DNA of 59,568 bases from Bacillota bacterium (GTDB taxonomy: Bacteria > Bacillota > Bacilli > Bacillales > Cytobacillaceae), in assembly GCA_030705955.1 (NCBI GenBank), contig JAUZPL010000019.1, forward strand, positions 1-59,568. The letters are read 5' to 3'. Of the stretch, positions 1 to 8,109 are shown one piece after another (within the stretch, counting starts at the first letter, position 1; each line of letters opens with the position of its first letter). The notes under the pieces are model-generated. The model was not told the origin of the DNA. It saw only the letters and a list, made by a program, of their open reading frames with translations, and ran no database searches. The translations under genes and the position numbers were made by a program.

Positions 1-441
1 AGCAACTAGTGGTTTACCATCTGATAATTTCACACCTACAAGTACAGCTGGTCCGTGGCAAACAGCGGCTACTACTTTATTTGCCTCAAACATATCACGA
101 GTAAGTTCTTGAAGTTTCGTGTTATCTGGCAGGTCAAACATTGTACCATGACCACCAGGCATGAAAATTGCATCGTAAGCAGAAGCATCTTTAATATCTT
201 CTAATTTAACGGTACTTTCTAAATACTTTGCAGTATCTAGAACTTCTTGAGGTACTCCTCCTTCTAAACTACGATCATCTATAGGTGCTTTTCCGCCTTT
301 AGGGCTTGCTACTGTAATATCATAGCCTAATTTTGAAAATTCTACGTATGCTTCACCAAATTCAGATAACCATAGTCCTGTTTCGTGACCCTCGTTCATT
401 TTATCCGCTGTTGTTACAACTATTAAAATATGTTTTGTCAT
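1..441 (-). CDS. DJ-1/PfpI family protein, C-terminus cut by window edge
   Basis: A type-1 glutamine-amidotransferase-like domain of the DJ-1/PfpI superfamily; 147 codons are visible and the C-terminus lies beyond base 1. The nucleophile-elbow motif AAVCHGPA holds the expected reactive cysteine, and the MPGGHGTMFDL segment is the conserved glycine-rich loop before it. Known members act as glyoxalase III-type or deglycase-like enzymes, holdases or proteases, so the substrate is open. The ATG overlaps the stop of the upstream aldehyde dehydrogenase gene by four bases (ATGA), so the two are probably translationally coupled. Together they suggest handling of reactive aldehydes or dicarbonyls, which is an inference. 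Confidence 0.85.
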   Translation of the reverse strand, partial: MTKHILIVVTTADKMNEGHETGLWLSEFGEAYVEFSKLGYDITVASPKGGKAPIDDRSLEGGVPQEVLDTAKYLESTVKLEDIKDASAYDAIFMPGGHGTMFDLPDNTKLQELTRDMFEANKVVAAVCHGPAVLVGVKLSDGKPLVA

Positions 442-1895
442 TTTAACATTCCTCCAAAGTTTGTTTTATGATTAGAACCCATCGAGATATATTTCACTTC
501 TAGGAAACCGCTTATTCCTTCTTTCCCGCCTTCTCGACCTAAGCCACTTTCCTTAAATCCACCAAAAGGCGCTTGTGCAGCAGAAGGCAATCCATCATTT
601 AATCCAATGACCCCATAATCTAGTTTTTCAACAATAGCAAGTGCTTCGCTAATATCTTGGGTATAGACATAAGCAGCAAGTCCGTATGGTGACTTGTTTG
701 CACGTTCTATTGCTTCTTCTATTGTTCTGAATGTAGACACGGGTGCAACTGGTCCAAATGTTTCTTCAATCATACATAGCATGTCATCAGAAGCGTTTTT
801 TATTAAGGTAGGTTGAAAAAAATATCCATTTTCCTGTAAAACACGTTGACCACCAGTTACGATTATTGCTCCTTTTTGGATCGCATCCTGAACGTGCTCT
901 GATACTTTGACTAATGCTTTCTCGTTGATTAGCGGACCAATCATAACTCCTTCTTTTAAGCCGTTTCCATACGTAAGTCGTGCTGTTTGTTCAGCAAACT
1001 TCATGAGAAACTCTTTTTCAATATCCTCTTGGACCAAAAAGCGATTGGCTGCTACACAAGCTTGTCCGCCATTACGGAATTTAGATTGAATCGCTCCTTT
1101 AACCGCTGCATCAATGTCTGCGTTGTTTGTCACAATAAATGGAGCTTGTCCTCCAAGCTCTAACGACAGCTTCTTCATCGTATCTGCTGCTTCCTTCATT
1201 AAGATCTTTCCAACAGGAGTTGATCCCGTGAAGGTTATTTTACGCACGCGAGAATCTTTTTGCCAAACTCCAACGATTTCTTTCGCGTCACCCGTTAAGA
1301 TGTTAATGACTCCTTTAGGAATACCAGCTTGTTCTGCAAGCTCCCCTAATTTAAGCGCAGTAAACGGGGTTTCTTCAGATGGTTTTAGAATCACTGTGCA
1401 TCCGGCTGCTAATGCTGGTGCTAGTTTCCTTGTAATCATCGCTGCAGGAAAATTCCAAGGAGTAATTGCTGCGACGACTCCGACAGGGACTTTTTGCACG
1501 AATAACCGCTTTTCACTAGATGATTCTGGGATGAGTTCACCATACACTCTCTTTGCTTCTTCTGCATACCAAGCTACATACTGATTTGCATAATGAATTT
1601 CACCCATAGCTTCTTCTAACGGTTTCCCTTGTTCAAGCGTCATTGTCCTTGCCAGAATTTCTTTATTCTCTTCTATCAGGTCGTGCCACTTGCGTAACAA
1701 GTGGCTGCGTTCATAAGCGGTGGTTGTGGACCAACTAGTAAATGCGTCATCCGCTGCATCTACAGCTTTTAATGCCTCTTCTTTACCTGACTTTGGAACG
1801 GTGCCAAGTATTTCTTTCGTGGCAGGATTTCGAACAGTCATTGTTTCTTCGGTATTAAACCAATATCCGTTGACAACATTCTTTTCAATAAACAA
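438..1895 (-). CDS. NAD(P)-dependent succinate-semialdehyde dehydrogenase-like aldehyde dehydrogenase
   Basis: An aldehyde dehydrogenase of about 485 aa. The catalytic set is complete: the TPWNFP asparagine (about residue 148), the general-base glutamate in LELGGQAP (about 246) and the nucleophilic cysteine in GGQACVAANR (about 280). The FTGSTPVGK cofactor loop and overall length fit the GabD (succinate semialdehyde to succinate) group best; other semialdehyde substrates cannot be excluded. The open frame extends further upstream to 1982, but a GGGAG Shine-Dalgarno sits 8-9 bases before a TTG at 1895, which gives a family-typical N-terminus, so I use that start. It is followed by the DJ-1/PfpI gene with a 4-base overlap and is divergent from a LysR regulator that probably controls it. 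Confidence 0.85.
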   Translation of the reverse strand: MFIEKNVVNGYWFNTEETMTVRNPATKEILGTVPKSGKEEALKAVDAADDAFTSWSTTTAYERSHLLRKWHDLIEENKEILARTMTLEQGKPLEEAMGEIHYANQYVAWYAEEAKRVYGELIPESSSEKRLFVQKVPVGVVAAITPWNFPAAMITRKLAPALAAGCTVILKPSEETPFTALKLGELAEQAGIPKGVINILTGDAKEIVGVWQKDSRVRKITFTGSTPVGKILMKEAADTMKKLSLELGGQAPFIVTNNADIDAAVKGAIQSKFRNGGQACVAANRFLVQEDIEKEFLMKFAEQTARLTYGNGLKEGVMIGPLINEKALVKVSEHVQDAIQKGAIIVTGGQRVLQENGYFFQPTLIKNASDDMLCMIEETFGPVAPVSTFRTIEEAIERANKSPYGLAAYVYTQDISEALAIVEKLDYGVIGLNDGLPSAAQAPFGGFKESGLGREGGKEGISGFLEVKYISMGSNHKTNFGGMLK

Positions 1896-2044
1896 GCGAT
1901 TCACTCCCTTCTTAGAAAGGCTCAAGAGCTCGTAAAACGACTTATGGTCAGGGGCCCGATCCGACTGAGATAAAGAAAACACGAAGAATGACAGTGATTC
2001 GATGTTGAATTATCGCAGGGAGGATTAGGTTGGACACTAGTCTC

Positions 2045-2062
2045 TGGGCGCTGGAGCTAGAC
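2045..2062. repeat. Fragment of dispersed GC-rich repeat (second copy at 30.4 kb)
   Basis: The string GGCGCTGGAGCTAGAC here is identical to the right end of the palindromic repeat at 30354-30435. Only this end is present. It lies in the divergent promoter region of the aldehyde dehydrogenase and LysR genes, which suggests a past insertion or deletion there. Confidence 0.6.
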
Positions 2063-2128
2063 AATTCTTAAAGTTGAATATTATACATTCTTATCTATTA
2101 AAATAAATAACTTGAGCCCCAACTTACA

Positions 2129-2152
2129 ATGGTTGTTTTTTGGTACAACCAT
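2129..2152. promoter_or_regulatory. Inverted repeat, candidate LysR operator
   Basis: A perfect 8-bp inverted repeat, ATGGTTGT and ACAACCAT, separated by 8 bases, lies about 80 bases upstream of the LysR start in the divergent intergenic region. Dyads of this kind are typical binding sites of LysR proteins controlling themselves and a divergent operon. A shorter dyad (ATAAC/GTTAT, 2203-2217) lies just before the LysR gene. Assignment is by position only. Confidence 0.45.
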
Positions 2153-2229
2153 AGGTTATCATTTGTATAATAAAATTTGTACTTCCACTATGTTAGATGG
2201 AAATAACCAATTGTTATGAGGGATTCAAA

Positions 2230-3072
2230 ATGAGAAGTGAGTGGTTAGAAGCGTTTCATACAACAGCTGAAACACAGAGCTTAACAAAAGCAAGTGAACT
2301 ATTGAACATGAGCCAACCTGCCTTAAGTAAACAAATTAAAAACTTGGAGAATGATCTTGGTGCAAGCTTATTTACTCGATCAACTGTAGGTGTCACACTT
2401 ACAAAAGCAGGTGAACGACTTCTTCCCGCTTGCAAGGAAATCCTGAAAGAATGGAATACGGTCAGAAAAGAGATCGCTGTTGACCAAGGATTGATGGGAA
2501 TCACAATCGGGGCATGGCCTAGTATTGCTACATCCTTTCTACCCAAAAAGCTCGCTTACGCAAAGCGTTCCGATTATACATTAAAAATATCGCATAGTTA
2601 TGTGGAATTATTAGAAGGATTAAAAGATGGGAAGCTAGATGTTGCTTTATTTGATGAAAAAGGGATTCACCATTCATACTTCTCGACTTTTGTTTTTTCA
2701 GAAGGATTTTTGCTTTATGTCAATAAACATCATCCTACGTTCGGGGGAGCTAAGTCAGTAGCTTTTGAAGAAATAAAAGATGAGGCATTTGTGATGTTAT
2801 TAGAGACCTGTGATGCTAGGACATTAATAGAGGATGCTTTTGCCGAAAGAGGTGCGAATTTACACATCACATCAGAAATAGAGTTTGGCCACAGCATTCT
2901 AGGATTCATCGAAGCTAACATTGGAATTTCCATCCTACCTGAAAGCTTTGCTAAAGGACTCACACCTAATATAAAAGCCATTCCTATTGTTGATTTTGAC
3001 ATTAGGCGCAAAGTTTCATTAATTGCACGGGATGAACAAGTCGGTAAGAAAGTGTTGGCAATGTTGAAATAA
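2230..3072 (+). CDS. LysR-family transcriptional regulator
   Basis: 280 aa. The N-terminal winged helix-turn-helix is clear: AFHTTAETQSLTKASELLNM followed by SQPALSKQIKNLE, then LFTRS. The rest is a periplasmic-binding-protein-like effector domain ending near FDIRRKVSLIARD. The open frame begins at 2197, but GAGGG lies 7 bases before the ATG at 2230, and starting there places the HTH at the usual distance from the N-terminus. It is divergent from the aldehyde dehydrogenase/DJ-1 pair and is likely their regulator; the inducer is unknown, perhaps an aldehyde or its acid. Confidence 0.88.
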   Translation: MRSEWLEAFHTTAETQSLTKASELLNMSQPALSKQIKNLENDLGASLFTRSTVGVTLTKAGERLLPACKEILKEWNTVRKEIAVDQGLMGITIGAWPSIATSFLPKKLAYAKRSDYTLKISHSYVELLEGLKDGKLDVALFDEKGIHHSYFSTFVFSEGFLLYVNKHHPTFGGAKSVAFEEIKDEAFVMLLETCDARTLIEDAFAERGANLHITSEIEFGHSILGFIEANIGISILPESFAKGLTPNIKAIPIVDFDIRRKVSLIARDEQVGKKVLAMLK

Positions 3073-3386
3073 CGCTGCCCGGTCACTTCTCTTTGAGGTT
3101 TTCGTTAGGTTTACTAAGAAAAACCAAAGAATAAAAAAGAGGAAGCAACCAGAACTAAGACTTGGAATGGATGAAATTCTTGCAGATATTTTTTGATTTG
3201 TTAATAATCTACACATATAAGAATATCACCAGAATAATTAAAGGGACCTGTCTAGTTTAATTGCCTGAAAAACAAAAAGACAGTTCCTAACTTTTATTGT
3301 ATTCTTGTATTTCTTTTCTTTTTTATCAAATTAACATTAATAAAATTTTTATAAATTAAGTAGAGTTCTTTAGAACCAGAAATTAC
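3073..3386. other. Intergenic stretch between LysR gene and first rlmH-like repeat
   Basis: No intact gene is seen. An in-frame tail on the plus strand (to 3199, ending ...LRLGMDEILADIF) has no start or ribosome-binding site and may be a gene remnant. A bulged hairpin around 3241-3292 (GGGACCTGTCT and AGACAGTTCC) could end LysR transcription. Confidence 0.35.
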
Positions 3387-3441
3387 AAAAACCTCATTTA
3401 CTTATGGTACGGTTCACCGTAATGCATCTAAATGAGGTTTT
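3387..3441 (-). repeat. att-like copy 1 of the rlmH 3' end, with inverted arm
   Basis: Bases 3387-3415 are identical to the end of rlmH (12609-12637), and 3387-3420 match the copy at 8004-8037. Read on the minus strand it encodes GEPYHK-stop in the rlmH frame, with GGT where rlmH has GGG. A perfect 13-bp inverted repeat brackets it (3388-3400 with 3429-3441). No rlmH body is attached. I read it as the left end (attL) of the left cassette. Confidence 0.75.
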
Positions 3442-3455
3442 ACACCACTGTTTCT

Positions 3456-3938
3456 TCAATTGTTGGAACCTTCAATTGCCCTTTGAATAGCATAAATAAC
3501 ACCCGTATGCATTCCTTCGTGGTGTAAGCTAAACGTTAGAATTTCTCCAATTGTTTCCATTCTAAAACCTAGCCGTACAAAGGGTTTTGTTGCTTTTTCC
3601 TGCAGGCGGTTGCCGAGAGTTTCCTTAATGTAAGCAGTTTGCTTTTTTAATTCATAGGATAAAGTTTGCAACGTTGGAGGTTCTACTTGCCATTCGTTAG
3701 GTCTGCTCCGATTGCCAAATAGGGTGTGAAATTCTCGAGAAAGTTGTTGCGGTAACCCTGCAAAGTTCGAAGCAAGCTGATCCTGAACAATTAAAATATG
3801 ACCAACGTTCCAACGGATCGTATTGTTAAATCCCTTAGGCATAATATCAGCCACTTCTTCCGTGATAGATTCCAACCTTTGAAGAGTAATGGCTCGAACC
3901 ACTTCCACTTGTCTTTGTACCATATCGTTCGTCATCAT
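3456..3938 (-). CDS. DinB-family protein
   Basis: About 160 aa with the DinB/YfiT-like four-helix-bundle pattern and its three metal-ligand histidines: WNVGHIL (about H47) and LHHEGMHTG (about H140 and H144). Family members include metal-dependent thiol transferases and many stress-linked proteins without known activity. The frame opens at 3974, but the first part overlaps the stop of an oxidoreductase remnant (3958-4113), and GAGAG lies 7 bases before the ATG at 3938, so I start there; the next ATG at 3935 is equally possible. It is the most intact minus-strand gene in the left half of the decayed cassette. Confidence 0.75.
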   Translation of the reverse strand: MMTNDMVQRQVEVVRAITLQRLESITEEVADIMPKGFNNTIRWNVGHILIVQDQLASNFAGLPQQLSREFHTLFGNRSRPNEWQVEPPTLQTLSYELKKQTAYIKETLGNRLQEKATKPFVRLGFRMETIGEILTFSLHHEGMHTGVIYAIQRAIEGSNN

Positions 3939-3957
3939 ATACCATCTCTCGTTATCC

Positions 3958-4113
3958 TCAAACTTCTCTTTCATCCATTAAACTCTTATGTATCCAAATA
4001 GGTGCCGCAGAACCGTCACACATTGCTATTGTCACTTGTTCCGAATGAGCAATAACCTCACCTGCTGCCCATAAATTGGGCTTCAGAGATACCATTTCCT
4101 TCATCTCTAATTT
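3958..4113 (-). pseudogene. C-terminal remnant of a thioredoxin-reductase-like FAD oxidoreductase
   Basis: Minus-strand translation gives ...LKPNLWAAGEVIAHSEQV then TIAMCDGSAAPIWIHKSLM and a TGA at 3958-3960. The LWAAGE...QVTIA...GSAA block is the C-terminal FAD-binding motif of thioredoxin-reductase-like pyridine-nucleotide oxidoreductases. About 250 residues of the usual protein are missing upstream. Its stop lies just before the DinB start, which suggests the two were once neighbours in one operon. Confidence 0.65.
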
Positions 4114-4286
4114 TAATAAAAAAACTCCCATTAAACAGGAGTCAAAAAAATTTCTTTTTAAATTTGTTAATTTTATTGTTTTCCAAATAATAAAGAAATA
4201 ATCACTGCAGTTTTTTTAAATGTATGCACAATCCAAAATGCAAATTTTTTTTAGTTCTGCCCATATGTTGGATTCTACAAAAAAAA

Positions 4287-4313
4287 TTCCCCCAAACCAT
4301 TAGTTTGAGGGAA
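4287..4313. terminator. Rho-independent terminator-like hairpin
   Basis: TTCCCCCAAAC pairs with GTTTGAGGGAA with one mismatch around a 5-base loop. An A-run on its left gives a U-run on the minus strand. A weaker hairpin (ACTCC/GGAGT, flanked by A-runs) lies at 4127-4144. Confidence 0.55.
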
Positions 4314-4356
4314 AATCTTATGAACCACTATTAACACAGGTGCCACTAACAACCGA

Positions 4357-4690
4357 TTATTTGAAAGTGATGGTATAATCTAGATTGTTAAAAATATCTT
4401 GTAGGGCAATGCAGGCATTATTTTCAGCAGTTTTTAAAAGCTCAGACTCCTTGGCATCTTTTTTCACCAATCTTCATTTTAGAAAAATTAGATTCTGTAC
4501 CCACACGTACTAATGATTTTTTCAAAATCTATTATACTTTAATTCGACATTTTTTGTTATATATATTAAAATTTTTCCAACGGTGATTACTCCTAAACAA
4601 TTGCACCCTCCTCTTGCTCCAAAAAATCCAAGTATTATTAGTACAATTATTATTCCTAAAACGATTTATAACATAATCTACTCCAAACGA
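4357..4690 (-). pseudogene. Decayed membrane-anchored ORF with frameshifts
   Basis: On the minus strand a hydrophobic segment (IVLGIIIVLIILGFFGARGG, about 4620-4680) runs into a stop at 4522. A second frame picks up at LKKSLVRVGTESNFSKMKIG. A one-base shift in an A-run near 4460 is then needed to continue into DAKESELLKTAENNACIALQ and on to TITFK-stop at 4357. The parts look like one TM-anchored protein (DUF4230-like in outline, not certain) that has lost its start, part of its middle and its frame. No intact gene covers this stretch. Confidence 0.45.
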
Positions 4691-4840
4691 TATTCTGGTA
4701 TAGTTAAAGTTTACTAACGTAAATTACATTATTAAATCATCCTCTAAACAGACCGTACAAAATTTAACTTCCGTTTTTATCCTCAACAAGAAAAGCCTTT
4801 TGGAAATATCGAAATATCCCAAATGACTTTCCCTATTTCA

Positions 4841-5251
4841 CTATATTTCTAATTCCCCATCCCCTGAAAAGGCCTTCCCTATTTGTTCAACTTCTTTTAA
4901 GGGACTTTCCTTTATGATTCCTTCTACTGTTGAAAGTACCTGCATTGCTACTGCATCTTTATCTTGATCTTAGGCTTGATCCAAGAGAGTAAACAGTTCT
5001 TCCATTGTTTCTCTTCTAATGGAATATTGCTCTAAAAGGTGGCCCGAGAGAAAGTCTTTAATATTGTTGACTTTCAAAAGATATTTTTCAAGATTTGCAC
5101 CAATTGCTTTTCTTTTTGTATGCTCTTGTTCCTTTGTAATTTCCTATTCCTTTTTAGCATTAATAAATGAGGTGATTGCATCTTTTATATCAGCTGATTC
5201 AAGCTTACTTAGATCCATACCACCGCCACTTTTTTTAACTTCATTAGGCAA
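4841..5251 (-). pseudogene. Coiled-coil hypothetical protein broken by two in-frame stops
   Basis: A continuous minus-strand frame begins at a TTG (5251) with AAGGAG nine bases upstream. It passes MDLSKLESADIKDAITSFIN and hits TAG after ...NAKKE, then continues EITKEQEHTKRKAIGANLEK to ...FTLLDQA and a TAA, then DQDKDAVAMQVLSTVEG and on to GDGELEI-stop. The frame is kept throughout, so the gene was lost by two point mutations rather than by scrambling, which suggests recent decay. The product would be about 135 aa, helical and charged; I do not recognise the family. Confidence 0.7.
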
Positions 5252-5377
5252 TTGTAACAACTCCTTGTATTACAGTTCCCCTACACATTTAAGTTTTGAT
5301 TGAAATAAACTATAAATATATCATCAAAAGTAGAAACTTCTTTATTTATTTTTGTTCATATAACGTTCACTGTAATT

Positions 5378-5428
5378 TGTGAAATATATCACATAGTTAA
5401 AAAATAAAAATAGAGTATATTCATTGCA
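5378..5428 (+). promoter_or_regulatory. Fnr/Crp-type box and promoter of the OYE gene
   Basis: TGTGAAATATATCACA (5378-5393) is a perfect dyad with the TGTGA-N6-TCACA form known for Bacillus Fnr. A TATATT -10 element (5416-5421) follows. The box centre falls about 42 bases before the expected start site, the class II activator position. This predicts oxygen-limitation control of the downstream oxidoreductase. Confidence 0.6.
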
Positions 5429-5483
5429 TAAGCAATTTGTAAAATGTTTTTACCATTAATCATTCTGAAAAGAGGTAAAAATT

Positions 5484-6500
5484 ATGATCATAATGGATAG
5501 AGAAATTAATAGTTCTGTATTGTTAGAAAGCCAATCAATAAAAGGTTTTGTATTTCAAAATCGTTATGTTTGTCCACCTTTTGATATTGCGGCTGCAACA
5601 GATGATGGACTCATTACAGAGGAGCTATTGTCTATTTATAAGCAGCGTAAGGGGCCTTCATTAATTGTTGTGGAGCAAGCTGCCATTTCCCCAACAGGAC
5701 AATACCGAGAAAGATTGATCTACGCAGACCGTGATGAATGTCTTGAAGGATTATCGAAACTTGCAAATGTTATCCATCAGAACAACCAAGTTGCCGTGGT
5801 ACAGATTAATCATGCCGGAAGCGCAGCTGACTCATCTTTTACCGGAATGGAAGTTGTGGCCCCATCAGCGGTCATTAATCCAGGATTTAAACGTACTTTG
5901 CCAAGAGCCCTAACGATAACTGAAATTCATGAAATAAGAGATGCTTTTGTTCAAGCGGCCATTAGGGTTAAAAAAGCTGGATTTGATGGTGTGGAAATTC
6001 ACAACTGCCATGGATTTTTATTAACCCAATTCCTTTCACCTCTTACTAATTTAAGGATAGACAAATACGGAGGCAGCTTAGAAAATAGAAGCCGTCTTCT
6101 ATTTGAGATTGTTAGAGACGTAAGAAAAGCTGTTGGAGAAGAGTTCCTCCTTCTAGTCCGTTTAGGTGTGGATGATCTTTTGCCAGGCGGGCTTACACTG
6201 GAGGAAGGGTGCTTAATCTCTAAAAAATTAGAGGAAGCTGGAATTGATATTCTTGATATTTCTTCCGGACTTATGGCTCCCCTCACACTAAAAGGTCCTG
6301 CCATGTTAAGAAACCATATTAAAGAAGTAAAAAAACAAGTAAGTATTCCTGTAATAGGTACAGGAGCATTAGAGAATATTGAAATCGCATCGGATATGGT
6401 AGAAAAAGGGGAAGTTGACTTTATTGGCATTGGAAGAAAAATATTGAAACAGCCTAATTACGTAGAAGGATTATTAGAAATAATTAATAGAGCAAAATAA
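5484..6500 (+). CDS. NADH:flavin oxidoreductase, Old Yellow Enzyme family
   Basis: 338 aa TIM-barrel flavoprotein. The family signature EIHNCHGFLLTQFLSP is followed by N-R-D-YGGS-ENR, with substrate-binding histidines at about 173 and 176. VQINHAGS and the late GTGALENIE...FIGIGRKIL phosphate-binding region are also present. This is the single-domain YqjM/YqiG-like size, without the FeS/FAD extension of 2,4-dienoyl-CoA reductases. It would reduce activated C=C bonds using FMN and NAD(P)H; the substrate is unknown. AGAGG lies 8 bases before the ATG, an Fnr-type site lies upstream and a strong terminator downstream. It is the only clearly intact plus-strand gene of the left cassette. Confidence 0.88.
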   Translation: MIIMDREINSSVLLESQSIKGFVFQNRYVCPPFDIAAATDDGLITEELLSIYKQRKGPSLIVVEQAAISPTGQYRERLIYADRDECLEGLSKLANVIHQNNQVAVVQINHAGSAADSSFTGMEVVAPSAVINPGFKRTLPRALTITEIHEIRDAFVQAAIRVKKAGFDGVEIHNCHGFLLTQFLSPLTNLRIDKYGGSLENRSRLLFEIVRDVRKAVGEEFLLLVRLGVDDLLPGGLTLEEGCLISKKLEEAGIDILDISSGLMAPLTLKGPAMLRNHIKEVKKQVSIPVIGTGALENIEIASDMVEKGEVDFIGIGRKILKQPNYVEGLLEIINRAK

Positions 6501-6514
6501 ATTGGAAATCATTT

Positions 6515-6553
6515 AAATCAGGGAAACTACCAAATTAGGTAGTTTCCCTGATT
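6515..6553. terminator. Strong bidirectional-type terminator
   Basis: A long perfect stem, AATCAGGGAAACTACC with GGTAGTTTCCCTGATT, around a 6-base loop, 15 bases after the OYE stop. It probably serves the OYE gene and may also stop the converging TetR gene. Confidence 0.75.
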
Positions 6554-6663
6554 ATTTAGGGCACAGATTTCATCATAAATCATTACATTTTTCCTTAGTA
6601 CTAATTTCCGTCTGCAAGTTTTCCACTGATGAAAACTCCATCCAAATTTCTGAATTGGATTCC

Positions 6664-7263
6664 TTATTTTTGGAATAAAACACGATCCACAATATCTTGC
6701 ACTGTTCGAATGCGCATTTCTAGAAATTCTCTTTCGTCCAATTCTCTATTATAAAATTTATATAAGGCATTTCGATGAGAATAGAAGAAGTAACAAGAAC
6801 CCAATAGGGAAACCAAATAATCGACTGGCTCCTCAACACTTCTAATTTCTCCTTTGGCTACTCCCTCAAAGTATAAAGCCATTACCATTTGAAAATAAAG
6901 GTTTTGTTCGTACAAATTGTCAAAAATGTTATTGCTTTTATTAACAGCTTGATCCAGGATTTTTACAAAAATTGGGTTATTATGAATAAAAGTGGTGAAG
7001 TGTCTTATTAAAATTAGCATTTTTTCCCTAACTGCCAAGGATGAGGGTATTTCTAAGTCTGTTGGTGTTGATTTTCTAAATAAATAGTTTATCGTTGATA
7101 TATAAAGTTCTTCTTTGCTTTTAAAATGATAATAGATTAGAGCCTTATTTACGTCTGCTTCGATTGCAATCCGATCCACTCTGGCCCCTTCAAAACCCTT
7201 ATCTGCAAATTCAACTAATGCTGACTCCAAAATCTTTTCTTTACCAGGAATTGTCTCTGCCAT
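6664..7263 (-). CDS. TetR/AcrR-family transcriptional regulator
   Basis: 199 aa. The N-terminal HTH is typical: ILESALVEFADKGFEGARVD followed by RIAIEADVNKALIYYHFKSKEELY. The rest is an all-helical ligand-binding domain with no recognisable specificity. GGAAG lies about 9 bases before the ATG. It follows the broken desaturase-like gene by 20 bases on the same strand, so it was probably that gene's co-transcribed regulator; with the partner lost, its present target is uncertain, possibly itself or the convergent OYE gene. Confidence 0.87.
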   Translation of the reverse strand: MAETIPGKEKILESALVEFADKGFEGARVDRIAIEADVNKALIYYHFKSKEELYISTINYLFRKSTPTDLEIPSSLAVREKMLILIRHFTTFIHNNPIFVKILDQAVNKSNNIFDNLYEQNLYFQMVMALYFEGVAKGEIRSVEEPVDYLVSLLGSCYFFYSHRNALYKFYNRELDEREFLEMRIRTVQDIVDRVLFQK

Positions 7264-7283
7264 TTGTTCTCTCTTCCTTTTGA

Positions 7284-7712
7284 TTAAACATTGTTCAGAT
7301 GCTTATTTGAATTTTTCGAATTAATCTTCTCACTAACTGCCCAAGCACTTTCATATGCTGGTAATCCTAAGCCTCCACGACCAACCGTAGAGTCTCCTAC
7401 AAAATAGAGGGATTCCACTTTCTTACTTATAAATGGGAGGAGTTCATTACCAGTATGTCTTGCAATCCCATTCACCATAGCCCTATTTATTATTCTTGTT
7501 CCTACTGTTTGCTGTCTCCATCCAATATAAACACTATCGAGAATTCTTTCTATAGATTGTTTGGACTTCTCCGCATGATGATCATCTTGTTGCTCCTGTT
7601 TGGTTAAAAACTTTAAACAGGAGAGCAGCTGCCCATTATTTGTAACTGATGAAGGAATACCGTGAAAATGAAGTATAAAAAAATGGATATGGGAGAATAT
7701 CGATGGATCCAA
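7284..7712 (-). pseudogene. C-terminal fragment of a CrtI/phytoene-desaturase-like FAD enzyme
   Basis: The frame translates to ...SIERILDSVYIGWRQQ and ends LYFVGDSTVGRGGLGLPAYE then SAWAVSEKI. This is the C-terminal FAD-binding signature of phytoene-desaturase/NAD(P)-FAD amine-oxidase-like proteins (GDST..G.GLPG..ES). Only about 140 of an expected 430-500 residues remain and the N-terminal dinucleotide-binding domain is absent. The 5' end runs into an opposing broken gene at 7703-7887, so the junction is a deletion or rearrangement. Confidence 0.7.
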
Positions 7713-7887
7713 TACTTATAATGGCAATAGGAATTCCAACTATTATATTTATTTTTGTCCTAACTAGTTTTTATAAAGGTTTATAAAGAAGAAAAATTTG
7801 ACTCCTTTTTATACACCATTTGATGAAAGAAATGGACAATCTCAAGTGGAATTTCATGTAGAACAGGAAATCCTTTATTACATTTAG
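7703..7887 (+). pseudogene. Frameshifted DUF3951-like small membrane protein
   Basis: GGGAG lies 7 bases before an ATG. The frame reads MDPILIMAIGIPTIIFIFVL then TSFYKGL-stop at 7786. One frame over it continues KKKNLTPFYTPFDERNGQSQ then VEFHVEQEILYYI-stop at 7887. A short N-terminal TM helix followed by YTPFD...GQ..VEFH is the layout I know for DUF3951 proteins of spore formers. A frameshift in the A-rich stretch near 7775-7800 separates the halves. If the upstream ORF is translated alone it is a 27-aa single-pass peptide. Confidence 0.55.
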
Positions 7888-7999
7888 TTTGTCTCCTCCT
7901 TTTATCAGAAAACAACCATTTCCTAAGTTGTTCAATATTCGCTAACAAATACCTTTAAAAAAGCCATGCAACCGTAGTTACATGACTAAGAATACAATA

Positions 8000-8058
8000 T
8001 TTTAAAAACCTCATTTACTTATGGTACGGTTCACCGTGGGATATCTAAGTGAGGTTAT
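8000..8058 (-). repeat. att-like copy 2 of the rlmH 3' end, cassette junction
   Basis: Bases 8000-8032 are identical to 12605-12637 (33 bases including the rlmH stop), and 8004-8037 match copy 1. An imperfect inverted arm follows (8007-8017 with 8046-8056, one mismatch). On the minus strand it again spells GEPYHK-stop using GGT for glycine. It would be the right end of the left cassette and the left end of the right cassette at once. Confidence 0.78.
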
Positions 8059-8109
8059 TATCCACCTGAGTTTGTTTAATTTAGGCTAGAATTATTTTTT
8101 TGTATCTAG

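Noticed and set aside
1-3072. Left-end aldehyde dehydrogenase/LysR genes as a third rlmH cassette
   Set aside because: No further att-like copy is visible to the left of 3387 within the window, so this cannot be supported here.
5019-5303. 94-aa plus-strand ORF
   Set aside because: Antisense to the coiled-coil pseudogene at 4841-5251, whose minus-strand frame is clearly protein-like.
7703-7786. 27-aa hydrophobic ORF as a type I toxin or holin-like peptide
   Set aside because: The continuing YTPFD...VEFH sequence one frame over fits a frameshifted DUF3951-like gene better; no antitoxin RNA was visible.
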